In this document: positions 41,969 through 55,290 of the stretch, piece by piece | Numbering within the stretch: the first letter of the stretch is position 1 | Layout: every line of letters begins with the position of its first letter | Source: Pseudomonas viridiflava | Lineage (GTDB): Bacteria > Pseudomonadota > Gammaproteobacteria > Pseudomonadales > Pseudomonadaceae | DNA length: 64,000 nt | Assembly (NCBI RefSeq): GCF_900580865.1 | Contig: NZ_UTBZ01000001.1 | Coordinates: forward strand, 496,001 to 560,000 | Direction: 5' to 3' | Made by a program: the position numbers and the translations under genes | The notes under the pieces: model-generated | Databases searched by the model: none | What the model was told of the DNA's origin: nothing | The model's input: only the letters and a program-made list of their open reading frames with translations

Positions 41969-43339
41969 TTATTTGCCGATGCAGAAGCTGGAAAAGATCC
42001 TTCCCAGCAGATCATCGGAGCTGAACGCCCCGGTGATTTCACCCAGAGAATGCTGGGCCTGACGCAAATCTTCAGCGAGCAATTCGCCGGCGCCGGCCAA
42101 TGTAAGCTGCGCGCGGCCGTGTTCCAAAGCCGCGCTGGCGTGACGTAATGCCTCCAAATGGCGGCGACGTGCACTGAAGCTGCTTTCCGAAGTTTGCTCG
42201 TAACCCATGCAGGCTTTGAGATGGTCACGCAGCAAGTCCAGCCCTTCACCGGCCGACTTGGCACTCAGACTGATCGTCACATGCCCGTCGTCACTGGTTT
42301 CGAGGGCAATTGCTTCGCCGGTCAGATCAGCTTTGTTGCGGATCAGGGTCACTTTCGCCGGATCGGGACGGGTTTCGAGGAATTCCGGCCATAACGCAAA
42401 CGGATCCAGTGCTTCGGGGGCGGTCGCATCGACCACCAACAACACCCGATCGGCTTCACTGATAGCCTTCAATGCCCGTTCAACACCGATCTTTTCCACA
42501 TGATCATCGGTATCTCGCAGACCTGCAGTATCGACAACGTGCAGCGGCATGCCGTCGATGTGGATATGTTCGCGCAGGATATCCCGGGTGGTGCCGGCAA
42601 TCTCCGTCACGATGGCAGCTTCGCGACCAGCCAAAGCATTCAACAGGCTGGACTTGCCGGCATTCGGACGACCGGCAATCACCACGGTCATGCCATCACG
42701 CAGCAAAGCTCCTTGCCCGGCTTCACGCAGTACTGTGGATAACTCATCGCGCACTTTGTCGAGCATGCTCAACACATGACCATCAGCGAGGAAGTCGATT
42801 TCTTCTTCCGGGAAGTCGATGGCGGCTTCGACGTAAATGCGCAGACCGATCAGTTGTTCGGTCAAGTTATGCACACGTTGGGAAAATGCCCCCTGCAATG
42901 AACGCAGGGCATTACGCGCAGCCTGTGCCGAACTGGCTTCGATCAAATCGGCAATCGCCTCGGCCTGGGCCAGGTCGAGTTTGTCATTGAGAAAGGCGCG
43001 TTCACTGAATTCACCCGGACGGGCCAAACGACAACCCAATTCCAGGCAACGCTTGAGCAGCATATCAAGAACGATCGGGCCGCCGTGGCCTTGCAGTTCC
43101 AGCACGTCTTCGCCGGTGAACGAGTTCGGCCCCGGGAAATACAGGGCCAGGCCCTCGTCCAGGATTTGCTGGTCGTCACTGAAAAACGGCCCGTAATGGG
43201 CGTAACGCGGTTTCAGTTCGCGGCCGCTGATGGCTTTGGCTGCAACACTGGCCAGCGGTCCGGAAATACGGACGATGCCGACACCGCCGCGACCCTGAGC
43301 GGTGGCGACGGCGGCGATGGTTTCACGAGGTGTGCTCAT
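41969..43339 (-). CDS. mnmE: tRNA modification GTPase MnmE (TrmE)
   Basis: A 456-residue GTPase partner of MnmG in U34 modification. The N-terminal folate-binding domain begins [19 protein letters not shown]. The G domain has G1 GRPNAGKS (223-230), G3 DTAGLRDT and G4 NKAD. The C-terminal C-x-G-K is CIGK (453-456). I chose the ATG at 43339, since the longer frame adds only six unrelated residues. Here it is separated from mnmG by the siderophore module. Confidence 0.97.
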   Translation of the reverse strand: MSTPRETIAAVATAQGRGGVGIVRISGPLASVAAKAISGRELKPRYAHYGPFFSDDQQILDEGLALYFPGPNSFTGEDVLELQGHGGPIVLDMLLKRCLELGCRLARPGEFSERAFLNDKLDLAQAEAIADLIEASSAQAARNALRSLQGAFSQRVHNLTEQLIGLRIYVEAAIDFPEEEIDFLADGHVLSMLDKVRDELSTVLREAGQGALLRDGMTVVIAGRPNAGKSSLLNALAGREAAIVTEIAGTTRDILREHIHIDGMPLHVVDTAGLRDTDDHVEKIGVERALKAISEADRVLLVVDATAPEALDPFALWPEFLETRPDPAKVTLIRNKADLTGEAIALETSDDGHVTISLSAKSAGEGLDLLRDHLKACMGYEQTSESSFSARRRHLEALRHASAALEHGRAQLTLAGAGELLAEDLRQAQHSLGEITGAFSSDDLLGRIFSSFCIGK

Positions 43340-43370
43340 AAACCGGAATCCAGACAAAAGTGGCAGATAG

Positions 43371-43397
43371 CAAAACGCCCCACTAGGGGGCGTTTTG
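43371..43397. terminator. intrinsic terminator after yidC
   Basis: Perfect 11 bp arms CAAAACGCCCC (43371-43381) and GGGGCGTTTTG (43387-43397) with a 5-base loop, 24 bases past the yidC stop. In the yidC direction the descending arm ends in a short U run (GCGTTTTG). Confidence 0.85.
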
Positions 43398-43420
43398 AGT
43401 GGTGTTATCCACAGTGCAAG

Positions 43421-45103
43421 TTACGCCTCGGCTTTTTTCGTCGCCGCTTCGATCTTACGCGTGATGTACCACTGTTGTGCAATCGACAGGCAGTTGTTCA
43501 CAACCCAGTACAGCACCAGACCTGCCGGGAACCACAGGAAGAAGAAGGTGAAGATGATTGGCATCATTTTCATGACCTTCGCCTGCATCGGATCCGGAGG
43601 AGTCGGGTTCAGCTGCTGCTGGATGAACATGGTTGCGCCCATGATGATCGGCAGAATGAAGAACGGATCCTTGATCGACAGGTCAGTAATCCACAGCATG
43701 AACGGCGCTTGGCGCATTTCCACGCTTTCCAGCAGAACCCAGTACAGCGAAAGGAAAACCGGCATCTGCACGAGGATCGGCAAGCAGCCGCCCAGTGGGT
43801 TGATCTTCTCTTTCTTGTACAGTTCCATCATGGCTTGCGACATTTTCTGCCGGTCATCGCCATGTTGCTCTTTCAGAGCAGCCAGTTTCGGCGCGACAGC
43901 ACGCATGCGCGCCATCGATTTGTAGCTGGCAGCCGACAGAGGGAAGAAAATACCCTTGATCAGCATGGTCAGGAAGATGATCGACCAGCCCCAGTTACCG
44001 ACAATGGCGTGGATGTGTTGCAGCAGCCAGAAGATTGGCTGGGCAATGAACCACAGAATGCCGTAGTCGACGGTCAGTTCCAGACCTGGGGACAACTCTT
44101 TCAGCACAGCCTGGCTTTTCGGACCGGCGTACAGCACAGCGCTGGTTTCAACTTTGGCACCCGGAGCAGCGGTCAGTGTTGGACCGGTGTAACCGATGAT
44201 GTAGTTGCCTTTGCTGTCTTTACGGGTCTGGACGATGTTGTTTTCGCCCTTGGCCGGAATCCACGCAGTCACGAAGTAGTGTTGCAGCCAGGCTACCCAA
44301 CCACCGGTGACGGTTTCTTTCAGCTGTGCCTTGTCCATGTCCTTCATGGACACTTTTTTGTACGGCTCCGAACTTGTCCACAGGGCGGCGCCCAGGTAAG
44401 TCGCGGTGCCAGTAGCGGTTGTGGACGAAGGATCAGCGCTAGCATCGCGCTTCAACTGCGCGAACATCGCGCCATTCCAGGGCTGAGCGCTCTGGTTATC
44501 CACAATGTAGGAAACGGCTACGTCATACAGGCCGCGTTTCAGAGTGAAACGCTTGATGTAATTGACGCCGTCCTTGCTGAACTTCAGATCAACGACCAGT
44601 TGGTCCTGACCGTCAGCCAGTTGATAAGTCTTCTTCTCCGCAGAGTAGACCGGACGACCGGCCGGATTTGCATCCGGGCCATTGGTGCCGATCAGACCGC
44701 TTTGTGCCAGATAAACACGTTCACCGCCGTTATCGAACAGCTGGAACGGAACATCAGGACGATCCTGACGACGTGGATACAAAGGCAAGGTCAGTTGAGC
44801 AACATCACCACCTTGTGGATCGATCGCGAGATCGAGCACGTCGGTTTTGATCTGGATCAGATCCTTGCTGGCGGCTACCGGCGTTTCGGCAGGTGCGCTG
44901 GTATCGCTAGCGGCGCGCGGAATATCGTCACTGGCGGCAGCATTATTGCCAGTGGCGGTGTCCGGCAAACCGGATGTAGTCGTACTGGAAGCAACATTCT
45001 GAGTCGGCAGGGCAGCCTGACCATAGTCCTGGTTCCATTTAAGGACCATAACGTAGGCCACGATTGCCAGGGCGACGATCAGGATCGTGCGTTTGATATC
45101 CAT
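43421..45103 (-). CDS. yidC: membrane protein insertase YidC
   Basis: A 560-residue inner-membrane insertase. It begins with a membrane anchor (RTILIVALAIVAYVMVLKW) and a Ser/Thr/Ala-rich linker, then the large periplasmic beta-domain. The C-terminal five-helix core contains GWSIIFLTMLIKGIFFPLSA and a GGCLPILVQMPVFLSLYWVL segment. It follows yidD by 2 bases in the conserved rpmH-rnpA-yidD-yidC order. YidC inserts, among others, the F0 c subunit encoded 12 kb to the left. Confidence 0.97.
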   Translation of the reverse strand: MDIKRTILIVALAIVAYVMVLKWNQDYGQAALPTQNVASSTTTSGLPDTATGNNAAASDDIPRAASDTSAPAETPVAASKDLIQIKTDVLDLAIDPQGGDVAQLTLPLYPRRQDRPDVPFQLFDNGGERVYLAQSGLIGTNGPDANPAGRPVYSAEKKTYQLADGQDQLVVDLKFSKDGVNYIKRFTLKRGLYDVAVSYIVDNQSAQPWNGAMFAQLKRDASADPSSTTATGTATYLGAALWTSSEPYKKVSMKDMDKAQLKETVTGGWVAWLQHYFVTAWIPAKGENNIVQTRKDSKGNYIIGYTGPTLTAAPGAKVETSAVLYAGPKSQAVLKELSPGLELTVDYGILWFIAQPIFWLLQHIHAIVGNWGWSIIFLTMLIKGIFFPLSAASYKSMARMRAVAPKLAALKEQHGDDRQKMSQAMMELYKKEKINPLGGCLPILVQMPVFLSLYWVLLESVEMRQAPFMLWITDLSIKDPFFILPIIMGATMFIQQQLNPTPPDPMQAKVMKMMPIIFTFFFLWFPAGLVLYWVVNNCLSIAQQWYITRKIEAATKKAEA

Positions 45104-45105
45104 GA

Positions 45106-45351
45106 TTACTCGGCCATCGAAGAAGAACGGGAGGTAGGGATAGGTGGAACCGGGTCATAACCACCGGGATTCCACGGATGACAGCGACCTAAACGACGAA
45201 AGGTCAGCCAGCCACCGCGCAGAAGGCCATGATTTTCAATGGCTTCATACGCGTAGCAGGAACAGCTGGGGTAGAAACGACAGTGGCTGGCCATCAAAGG
45301 ACTAATGGCATAGCGATAAAACTGGATCGGAACGAGGGCCAGTTTACGCAT
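45106..45351 (-). CDS. yidD: membrane protein insertion efficiency factor YidD
   Basis: An 81-residue protein of the YidD (UPF0161) family with the conserved core [20 protein letters not shown] and [12 protein letters not shown]. The N-terminal amphipathic helix associates with the membrane and assists YidC-dependent insertion. It overlaps rnpA by 8 bases. Confidence 0.96.
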   Translation of the reverse strand: MRKLALVPIQFYRYAISPLMASHCRFYPSCSCYAYEAIENHGLLRGGWLTFRRLGRCHPWNPGGYDPVPPIPTSRSSSMAE

Positions 45352-45745
45352 CGGTACTGTCTACCCCTACAGTTTCGGTTTTGACTTCTGGAACTGGCTT
45401 GCTGCGTGCCAGACGCTTCCAGAGCTTGCCGAAATGCTGAATCAATTCGGGGTTTTCTACATCGCCCAGACCTTTGCGCGCGACGATAACGATATCCCAG
45501 CCGACCAGTGAATCCTGGTGCAGACGGAATGATTCGCGCATCAAACGTTTGAGGCGATTGCGCTCAACGGAGAGCTTTACGCTCTTTTTCCCGATAACCA
45601 GCCCAAGACGGGGGTGATCAAGATCGTTGTTGCGTGCAAGGAGCAGGAGATTTTTCCCCGGAACCTTGCCGGTAGGGGAGTCAAAGACTGCCTTGAAATG
45701 CCGGGGAGTAAGCAGACGCTTTTCCCGACTGAAGTCCTGACTCAC
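45344..45745 (-). CDS. rnpA: ribonuclease P protein component
   Basis: A 133-residue protein subunit of RNase P. The conserved basic motif [13 protein letters not shown] and the [16 protein letters not shown] stretch bind the catalytic RNA. The start is uncertain: the GTG at 45745 ([12 protein letters not shown]) gives the usual N-terminus but sits on the GGAGG that would be its ribosome site. A much longer frame to 45841 runs inside rpmH and is unlikely. It begins 16 bases after the rpmH stop, so translational coupling with rpmH is likely. Confidence 0.93.
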   Translation of the reverse strand: MSQDFSREKRLLTPRHFKAVFDSPTGKVPGKNLLLLARNNDLDHPRLGLVIGKKSVKLSVERNRLKRLMRESFRLHQDSLVGWDIVIVARKGLGDVENPELIQHFGKLWKRLARSKPVPEVKTETVGVDSTDA

Positions 45746-45761
45746 CTCCAGTACCGGATTA

Positions 45762-45896
45762 TCAAACTGCCAGACGCGCACGACCTTTGGCGCGGCGACG
45801 CGACAGGACTGCACGGCCGTTCTTGGTAGCCATGCGAGCACGGAAACCGTGGGTACGGGCGCGTTTGATAGTGCTTGGTTGGAAAGTACGTTTCAT
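45762..45896 (-). CDS. rpmH: 50S ribosomal protein L34
   Basis: A 44-residue very basic protein that starts [20 protein letters not shown] and ends KGRARLAV, which matches L34 throughout. The start ATG is at 45896. It is the first gene of the leftward operon from oriC. A hairpin (45920-45942) lies in its leader. Confidence 0.97.
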   Translation of the reverse strand: MKRTFQPSTIKRARTHGFRARMATKNGRAVLSRRRAKGRARLAV

Positions 45897-46462
45897 GTCG
45901 TGTTACCTGGTTCGTCCACAACGGGCCGGAATGGCCCCCGTTTTAAGAGACCGGGGATTCTAGAGAAAGCAAGCCTTCAGGTCAATTTCCAACCAGCGTT
46001 TCCTTATAAATAGATCTTTCATGTCTCTGTGGCTGAAGGCCTGTCTGCCATACATAAAAATAAAGAAGGGAATTATTTAAAGCTTTTCTGTAAAGCTTAT
46101 AAAAGCTAGGCACACCTTCTTCTGTGGATAAGTGACATCAGCCCATGTTTTACCTGGTGTACAGAGAATGACAACTACAGTGGAAAACCGTGTTCAGCCT
46201 GTGCTGCGCTATCGGATAACCTGTGTGTGGAATGGCCTGTTATCCACAGGCAGGTTATCCACCGAGTTCAACCCCCAGTTGTCCAGTGCCCTTAGCGGCG
46301 GTTATCCACAGAGCTTATTCACACACCGTTGGTCGCTTTCTTGTCGGTTAACACATTGATAAATCATGTTCACCGGGCAACCTGCATGTGGATAAGTGGA
46401 CGGCTCGCCGCTACAATGGCCGCTTGTTTTTGCCTCACCGGCTTTCAACTTAGGGGATATCC
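45897..46462. other. oriC: replication origin oriC (rpmH-dnaA intergenic region)
   Basis: A 566 bp gene-free region between rpmH (minus) and dnaA (plus), the known location of the Pseudomonas origin. It has four perfect DnaA boxes: TGTGGATAA at 46123-46131 and 46387-46395, TTATCCACA at 46240-46248 and 46302-46310. It also has TTATTCACA at 46315-46323 and a one-mismatch TTATCCACC at 46255-46263. To the left is an AT-rich stretch (about 46045-46110) with a direct repeat TAAAGCTT (46078-46085, 46091-46098), a candidate unwinding element. The dnaA promoter must lie at its right end. Confidence 0.93.
45920..45942 (-). other. hairpin in the rpmH leader
   Basis: AACGGGCC (45920-45927) pairs with GGCC-C-CCGTT (45933-45942), leaving a single bulge and a 5-base loop. 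It sits 23 bases upstream of the rpmH start. A role in L34 expression or mRNA stability is only a possibility. Confidence 0.35.
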
Positions 46463-47992
46463 GTGTCAGTGGAACTTTGGCAGCAGTGCGTGGAGCTTTT
46501 GCGCGAGGAGCTGCCTGCCCAACAATTCAACACCTGGATCCGTCCACTACAGGTCGAAGCCGAAGGCGACGAGTTGCGCGTCTACGCACCGAACCGTTTT
46601 GTGCTGGACTGGGTCAACGAAAAGTACCTGGGCCGCGTCCTTGAACTGCTGGATGAGCATGGCAACGGCATGGCGCCGGCGCTTTCCTTATTAATAGGCA
46701 GCAAACGCAGTTCCGCTCCGCGTGCCGCACCGAACGCGCCGCTTGCAGCCGCGCAGGTTTCCCAGCAGGCCCAGGCAAATGCCGCACCTGTGAGTACGCC
46801 GGCACCTACGCAGACTTCAGCGCCATCGGCCAAGCGCTCGACTCAGAAAAGCCCTGAAGTCAGCGATGAACCGTCTCGCGACAGTTTCGACCCGATGTCC
46901 GGTGCTGCTTCGCAACAAGCCCCGGTCCGCGCCGAACAGCGCACCGTGCAGGTTGAGGGCGCGCTCAAGCACACCAGTTACCTGAACCGCACCTTCACCT
47001 TCGAGAACTTTGTCGAAGGCAAGTCCAACCAGCTCGCCCGCGCGGCGGCCTGGCAAGTGGCGGACAACCCCAAGCACGGCTACAACCCACTGTTCCTTTA
47101 TGGTGGCGTCGGCCTGGGTAAAACCCACTTGATGCACGCGGTGGGTAACCATCTATTAAAGAAGAACCCGAATGCCAAGGTCGTGTACCTGCATTCCGAG
47201 CGTTTCGTGGCCGACATGGTCAAGGCGCTGCAACTGAACGCGATCAACGAGTTCAAGCGTTTCTACCGTTCGGTGGATGCTCTGCTGATCGACGACATTC
47301 AGTTCTTCGCTCGCAAAGAGCGCTCGCAGGAAGAGTTTTTCCACACCTTCAACGCCCTGCTTGAAGGTGGCCAGCAGGTCATTCTCACCAGTGACCGCTA
47401 CCCGAAAGAAATCGAAGGCCTTGAAGAGCGCCTCAAGTCCCGCTTTGGCTGGGGCCTGACGGTTGCCGTCGAGCCGCCGGAACTGGAAACCCGCGTCGCG
47501 ATCTTGATGAAGAAGGCCGACCAGGCCAAAGTCGAGTTGCCGCATGACGCCGCTTTCTTCATTGCCCAGCGTATTCGTTCCAACGTCCGTGAGCTGGAAG
47601 GCGCGCTGAAACGCGTGATCGCCCACTCGCACTTCATGGGCCGCGACATCACCATCGAGCTGATTCGCGAATCCCTGAAAGACTTGTTGGCGCTGCAAGA
47701 CAAACTGGTCTCTGTGGATAACATTCAGCGCACCGTCGCCGAGTACTACAAGATCAAGATCTCGGATCTGCTGTCCAAGCGCCGTTCGCGCTCGGTAGCG
47801 CGTCCGCGTCAAGTGGCGATGGCGTTGTCCAAGGAGCTGACCAACCACAGCCTGCCGGAAATCGGCGACGTGTTTGGCGGCCGCGACCACACCACCGTGT
47901 TGCACGCCTGCCGCAAGATCAACGAACTTAAGGAATCCGACGCGGACATCCGCGAGGACTACAAGAACCTGCTGCGTACACTGACCACTTGA
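46463..47992 (+). CDS. dnaA: chromosomal replication initiator protein DnaA
   Basis: A 509-residue initiator. Domain I (1-85) starts [20 protein letters not shown]. Domain II is a long Ala/Pro/Ser-rich linker (about 85-165). Domain III has Walker A GGVGLGKT (214-221) and Walker B LLIDDIQF. Domain IV has the DNA-binding signature [15 protein letters not shown]. The start is GTG at 46463 with AGGGGA 5 bases upstream. A perfect DnaA box (47713-47721) lies within the coding region. dnaN follows after 39 bases. Confidence 0.98.
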   Translation: MSVELWQQCVELLREELPAQQFNTWIRPLQVEAEGDELRVYAPNRFVLDWVNEKYLGRVLELLDEHGNGMAPALSLLIGSKRSSAPRAAPNAPLAAAQVSQQAQANAAPVSTPAPTQTSAPSAKRSTQKSPEVSDEPSRDSFDPMSGAASQQAPVRAEQRTVQVEGALKHTSYLNRTFTFENFVEGKSNQLARAAAWQVADNPKHGYNPLFLYGGVGLGKTHLMHAVGNHLLKKNPNAKVVYLHSERFVADMVKALQLNAINEFKRFYRSVDALLIDDIQFFARKERSQEEFFHTFNALLEGGQQVILTSDRYPKEIEGLEERLKSRFGWGLTVAVEPPELETRVAILMKKADQAKVELPHDAAFFIAQRIRSNVRELEGALKRVIAHSHFMGRDITIELIRESLKDLLALQDKLVSVDNIQRTVAEYYKIKISDLLSKRRSRSVARPRQVAMALSKELTNHSLPEIGDVFGGRDHTTVLHACRKINELKESDADIREDYKNLLRTLTT

Positions 47993-48031
47993 TGAACACC
48001 AGCGCAGCTTATTAAGGCAAGGGACTAGACC

Positions 48032-49135
48032 ATGCATTTCACCATTCAACGCGAAGCCCTGTTGAAACCCCTGCAACTGGTCGCAGGCGTCGTCGAGCGT
48101 CGACAGACCTTGCCGGTACTGTCCAACGTGCTGTTGGTAGTCGAAGGCCAGCAACTGTCGCTGACCGGTACCGACCTGGAAGTCGAACTGGTCGGTCGTG
48201 TGCAACTTGAAGAGCCGGCGGAAACAGGTTCCATCACCGTGCCTGCGCGCAAGTTGATGGATATCTGCAAAAGCCTGCCCAACGACGCGCTGATCGACAT
48301 CAAGGTCGATGAGCAGAAGTTGGTCGTGAAGGCTGGCCGTAGCCGCTTCACCCTGTCGACGCTGCCAGCCAACGATTTCCCGACCGTTGAAGAAGGTCCG
48401 GGCTCGCTGACGTGCAGCCTCGAGCAAAGCAAACTGCGTCGTCTGATCGAACGCACCAGCTTTGCCATGGCCCAGCAGGACGTGCGTTACTACCTCAACG
48501 GCATGCTGTTGGAAGTGTCCGAAGGCATTATCCGCGCGGTGGCCACCGACGGTCACCGTCTGGCCATGTGCTCGATGAAAGCCGATATCGGTCAGCCAGA
48601 TCGTCATCAGGTGATCGTGCCGCGCAAAGGTATCCTTGAACTGGCGCGTCTGCTCACCGAGCCGGACGGCAACGTCAGCATCGTGTTGGGTCAGCACCAC
48701 ATCCGTGCGACCACCGGTGAATTCACCTTCACTTCGAAACTGGTCGACGGCAAATTCCCGGACTACGAGCGCGTTCTGCCGAAGGGCGGCGACAAGTTGG
48801 TACTGGGCGATCGCCAGGCGCTGCGTGAGGCGTTCAGCCGTACCGCGATTCTGTCCAACGAGAAGTACCGTGGTATCCGTCTGCAACTGGCCAGCGGTCA
48901 GTTGAAGATTCAGGCCAACAACCCGGAGCAGGAAGAAGCGGAAGAGGAAGTGGGCGTTGAATACAACGGCGGCTCCCTGGAAATCGGCTTCAACGTGAGC
49001 TACTTGCTCGACGTATTGGGCGTGATGACCACCGAGCAGGTTCGTCTGATCCTGTCCGACTCCAACAGCAGTGCGCTGGTGCAAGAGTCCGACAACGACG
49101 ATTCGGCTTACGTTGTCATGCCGATGCGTCTGTAA
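48032..49135 (+). CDS. dnaN: DNA polymerase III beta sliding clamp
   Basis: A 367-residue clamp made of three similar domains that encircles DNA. The start MHFTIQREALLKPLQLVAGV and the C-terminal VVMPMRL are family-typical; the last residues form part of the partner-binding cleft. It lies between dnaA and recF and is co-directional with replication. Confidence 0.98.
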   Translation: MHFTIQREALLKPLQLVAGVVERRQTLPVLSNVLLVVEGQQLSLTGTDLEVELVGRVQLEEPAETGSITVPARKLMDICKSLPNDALIDIKVDEQKLVVKAGRSRFTLSTLPANDFPTVEEGPGSLTCSLEQSKLRRLIERTSFAMAQQDVRYYLNGMLLEVSEGIIRAVATDGHRLAMCSMKADIGQPDRHQVIVPRKGILELARLLTEPDGNVSIVLGQHHIRATTGEFTFTSKLVDGKFPDYERVLPKGGDKLVLGDRQALREAFSRTAILSNEKYRGIRLQLASGQLKIQANNPEQEEAEEEVGVEYNGGSLEIGFNVSYLLDVLGVMTTEQVRLILSDSNSSALVQESDNDDSAYVVMPMRL

Positions 49136-49149
49136 TCAGCTGACCCTGG

Positions 49150-52676
<3,527 letters not shown>

Positions 52677-52700
52677 TCCCAGCAATCCGTAAAGAAAATA

Positions 52701-52735
52701 AAAAACCCGGTGGATCATATTCACCGGGTTTTTTT
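52701..52735. terminator. bidirectional terminator after gyrB
   Basis: The stem ACCCGGTG (52705-52712) / CACCGGGT (52722-52729) is flanked by A-rich and T-rich tracts. It separates gyrB from the convergent response regulator gene. The following 98 bases to 52833 show nothing else. Confidence 0.93.
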
Positions 52736-52833
52736 ATGACTAGTCGATGCTGGCGGAGCAATAACTCTAAGCGAGCCAGCGAACCATTTTGTTGATTTCA
52801 GCAATATGGTCCAAGCTTTCGGAGGCACTGGAG

Positions 52834-53550
52834 TCAGCTACCCGTCGCCACACTCTCCAAACGATACCCATACCCATAAATCGTCAACAACTGCCAACCC
52901 CGATCCGCAGTCAGCCCGAGCTTGTTGCGTAGCCGATAAATATGCGTATCCAATGGTCGCGACGACGCCATCTCTTCATGCGGCCAAAACCGCTCGTAGA
53001 GATAATCCCGCGACAACGGCCGGCCCAGATTGCTGAACAGACACCGGGCGAGACGATACTCGCGCTCGGTCATGACGATCGGCTTTCCCTCCCGGGTAAC
53101 GGTCAGTTCGGCGTCATCAAACGTCAGGTCATTAAAACTCAGCACTTCCGTCGCCGCCGCACGTTGCTGACTATGTCGACGCAACACCGCAGCCACCCGC
53201 GCCTTCAACTCATTCGGCCGAAACGGCTTGCTGACGTAATCATCAGCCCCGGCATTCAACGCCTGAACGATATCGCTCTCGCCATCGCGACTGGTCAGCA
53301 TGATCGCCGCCGGTGGCGCTTCCATGTGTTCGCGGGTCCAGCGCAGCAGCGCCAGGCCGGTGAGGTCGGGTAGTTGCCAGTCGAGGATCAGCAGGTCGAA
53401 GGTTTCCCGGCGTAGCTGTCGCAGCAGGTCTTCGCCACGCTCGAAGCTGTGCAGCGACCACGGCTGTTCGCCGCTATCGGCCATTTGCTGCAGGGTTTGC
53501 TCGACCCGGCGCAGTTCGGCGGGTTCGTCGTCCAGTATCGCAACGCGCAT
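52834..53550 (-). CDS. OmpR-family response regulator
   Basis: A 238-residue regulator. The receiver domain has the acidic pair D7/D8, phospho-acceptor D57 in LLILDWQLPDLTG, T86 and K108 (SKPF). The C-terminal winged helix is OmpR-like (TEREYRLARCLFSNLGRPLS, then DTHIYRLRNKLGLTADRGW). It is divergent from a histidine kinase gene 168 bp away, which is very likely its partner. The regulated genes are unknown. Confidence 0.94.
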   Translation of the reverse strand: MRVAILDDEPAELRRVEQTLQQMADSGEQPWSLHSFERGEDLLRQLRRETFDLLILDWQLPDLTGLALLRWTREHMEAPPAAIMLTSRDGESDIVQALNAGADDYVSKPFRPNELKARVAAVLRRHSQQRAAATEVLSFNDLTFDDAELTVTREGKPIVMTEREYRLARCLFSNLGRPLSRDYLYERFWPHEEMASSRPLDTHIYRLRNKLGLTADRGWQLLTIYGYGYRLESVATGS

Positions 53551-53718
53551 ACGCGGTTATTCCTTGATGCTTGGGCAGTTGGCCGACAACCATAGTCGCT
53601 CGGTCAGTGTTGTGAAAGTAAGCGGCCGCCGTTGGTCGACGTCCGCTATGATTCTTCGGGTCTACGTCTCAGACCTGTGGCCCATGAAACCATTCACACC
53701 GCCCTGCCCTTTTTCCCT

Positions 53719-55251
53719 ATGAACAACAATCGTCGGCGTGAGAGCCGTGAACCGAGCCAGGTACAGCGACTGTTTCGACAGTTGGTGCGCGAATGGGTGT
53801 GGATAAGTCTAGTGCTGTTGCCGCTGACTGCACTGCTGTCTTATCGCGCGCAGGTCAACTTGCACCACGCATCGTCCGGTATGGGTGCGTTGTTGTCGGT
53901 AGGCTTGGTGGCGGGTGTGCTCGGCCTGTTGCTGTGGCGCCCGCGCTGGGCGCTCTGGATAACGCTGATGGGAATGGCGTGCGCGCTGTTGACCAGTGCG
54001 GGTCTGGCGGAAACGCGACGCTGGTGGTCGCCGACACCGGCAGTGCTGGGCATGCTGTTCGGCTACCTGATCTGGAACTGGCGACGCCTGAGCGTAGTGC
54101 TGACCTATTTTGGTTGGGAGCTGGCACGTCTCGATAGCGAACCGAAAGTTTTCCCCGAACGCCGCCGCACGAAATTCACCGGCGCCGATCGCCTGCAGGG
54201 GCAGATCATGGCGCTTGAACAGGCCATGAGCCGTACTCGTGATACTCGGCGTTTCATTGCGGATGGTCTGGAATACTTGCCCGTCGCTACACTGATCAGC
54301 GATCCCAAGGGGCAGATCCTGCTGGGTAATCGCAAAGCTCGTCAGCTCTTCGATAACAATCTGGTAGGTGACGACGTTCTCGATCAACTGGCTCGACTCG
54401 GTTATCCGGAGTTGTCCACAGAGCAGCGCCCGCCGCTGTCGGCCATGCCGCTGCTGGAGTTTCGCGATTACAAGGAACGCAGCTTGCGGCTGGAGCGTGC
54501 CGCATTACTGCCGGTGGATGGAGACACGCCGATCGGTTGGCTGCTCAGCCTCACTGACCTTAGCGCCGAACGTGCCGCCGAGGAGCAACGCAGCGTGTTG
54601 CTGCGTTTTCTGTCCCACGACCTGCGCGCTCCTCATTCGGCGATTCTTGCGCTGCTGGACGTTCACCGCCATCAGGCCGGGGCGGACTCACCGTTGTTCG
54701 AGCAGATCGAACGCCAAGTCCGTCGCGCGCTGGATCTGACCGATGGATTTGTTTTGCTGGCGAGAGCCGAATCCGAGACCTACCAATTTCAGCCGACGCT
54801 GTTTGCGATGCTGGTGCTGGACGTCATGGACCAAGCGTTACCGATTGCCCAGCAAAAATGCATCGAACTGCTGCATGACATGGATGAGCAATCCCAGGAG
54901 CGCCTGATCAATGCTGATCAGGGCTTGCTGACCCGTGCACTGTTCAACTTGCTGGAAAACGCGATCAAGTACAGTCCGGCCGACACTACGATCAAGCTAC
55001 GAGTGCATTGCGACGAAGAATGGTTGCAGTGTGAGCTGATCGACCAAGGCAAAGGCATCGCTGCCGAAGAGTTGCCCGACCTGTTCAGTCAGTACCGACG
55101 CTTTTCCTCCGCACAAGGGATCGACGGCGTAGGCCTGGGCCTGTCGATGGTCAAAGCGGTGGTCGATCATCATTGCGGTAGAATCGAATGCCGCAGCGTG
55201 GTCGATCAAGGCACCACGTTCCTGCTTGAGTTACCGCTGATCCCCGAATGA
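53719..55251 (+). CDS. sensor histidine kinase with membrane N-terminus and no evident periplasmic sensor
   Basis: A 510-residue kinase. I chose the ATG at 53719 because the upstream residues are unlike a membrane-protein start; no good ribosome site is visible. Residues about 20-135 hold three to four hydrophobic helices ending in PAVLGMLFGYLIWNWRRL. This looks like the C-terminal membrane part of CHASE2-type kinases, but the large extracellular CHASE2 domain is absent. A PAS-like segment follows (GLEYLPVATLISDPKGQILL), then the H-box with H300 (SHDLRAPHSA), the N-box NLLENAIKYS, and the G-box region GVGLGLSMVKAVV. It pairs with the divergent regulator. The signal is unknown. Confidence 0.9.
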   Translation: MNNNRRRESREPSQVQRLFRQLVREWVWISLVLLPLTALLSYRAQVNLHHASSGMGALLSVGLVAGVLGLLLWRPRWALWITLMGMACALLTSAGLAETRRWWSPTPAVLGMLFGYLIWNWRRLSVVLTYFGWELARLDSEPKVFPERRRTKFTGADRLQGQIMALEQAMSRTRDTRRFIADGLEYLPVATLISDPKGQILLGNRKARQLFDNNLVGDDVLDQLARLGYPELSTEQRPPLSAMPLLEFRDYKERSLRLERAALLPVDGDTPIGWLLSLTDLSAERAAEEQRSVLLRFLSHDLRAPHSAILALLDVHRHQAGADSPLFEQIERQVRRALDLTDGFVLLARAESETYQFQPTLFAMLVLDVMDQALPIAQQKCIELLHDMDEQSQERLINADQGLLTRALFNLLENAIKYSPADTTIKLRVHCDEEWLQCELIDQGKGIAAEELPDLFSQYRRFSSAQGIDGVGLGLSMVKAVVDHHCGRIECRSVVDQGTTFLLELPLIPE

Positions 55252-55258
55252 TCAGGCA

Positions 55259-55290
55259 CAAAAAAACCGGCTATATCAGCCGGTTTTTTT
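55259..55290. terminator. bidirectional terminator between histidine kinase and plsC-like gene
   Basis: AACCGGCT (55265-55272) / AGCCGGTT (55278-55285) with A6 before and T7 after. It lies 7 bases past the kinase stop. The next 129 bases are AT-rich and contain one perfect DnaA box (55406-55414). Confidence 0.93.

Noticed and set aside
43085..45160. 691-codon plus-strand frame opposite mnmE and yidC
   Set aside because: It spans two real genes on the other strand plus a terminator, so it cannot be a real gene.
46132..46359. 75-codon ORF inside oriC
   Set aside because: It overlaps three DnaA boxes and lacks any coding signature.
47156..49084. 642-codon minus-strand frame opposite dnaA and dnaN
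   Set aside because: It crosses two real genes and their gap. Composition is that of an antisense shadow.
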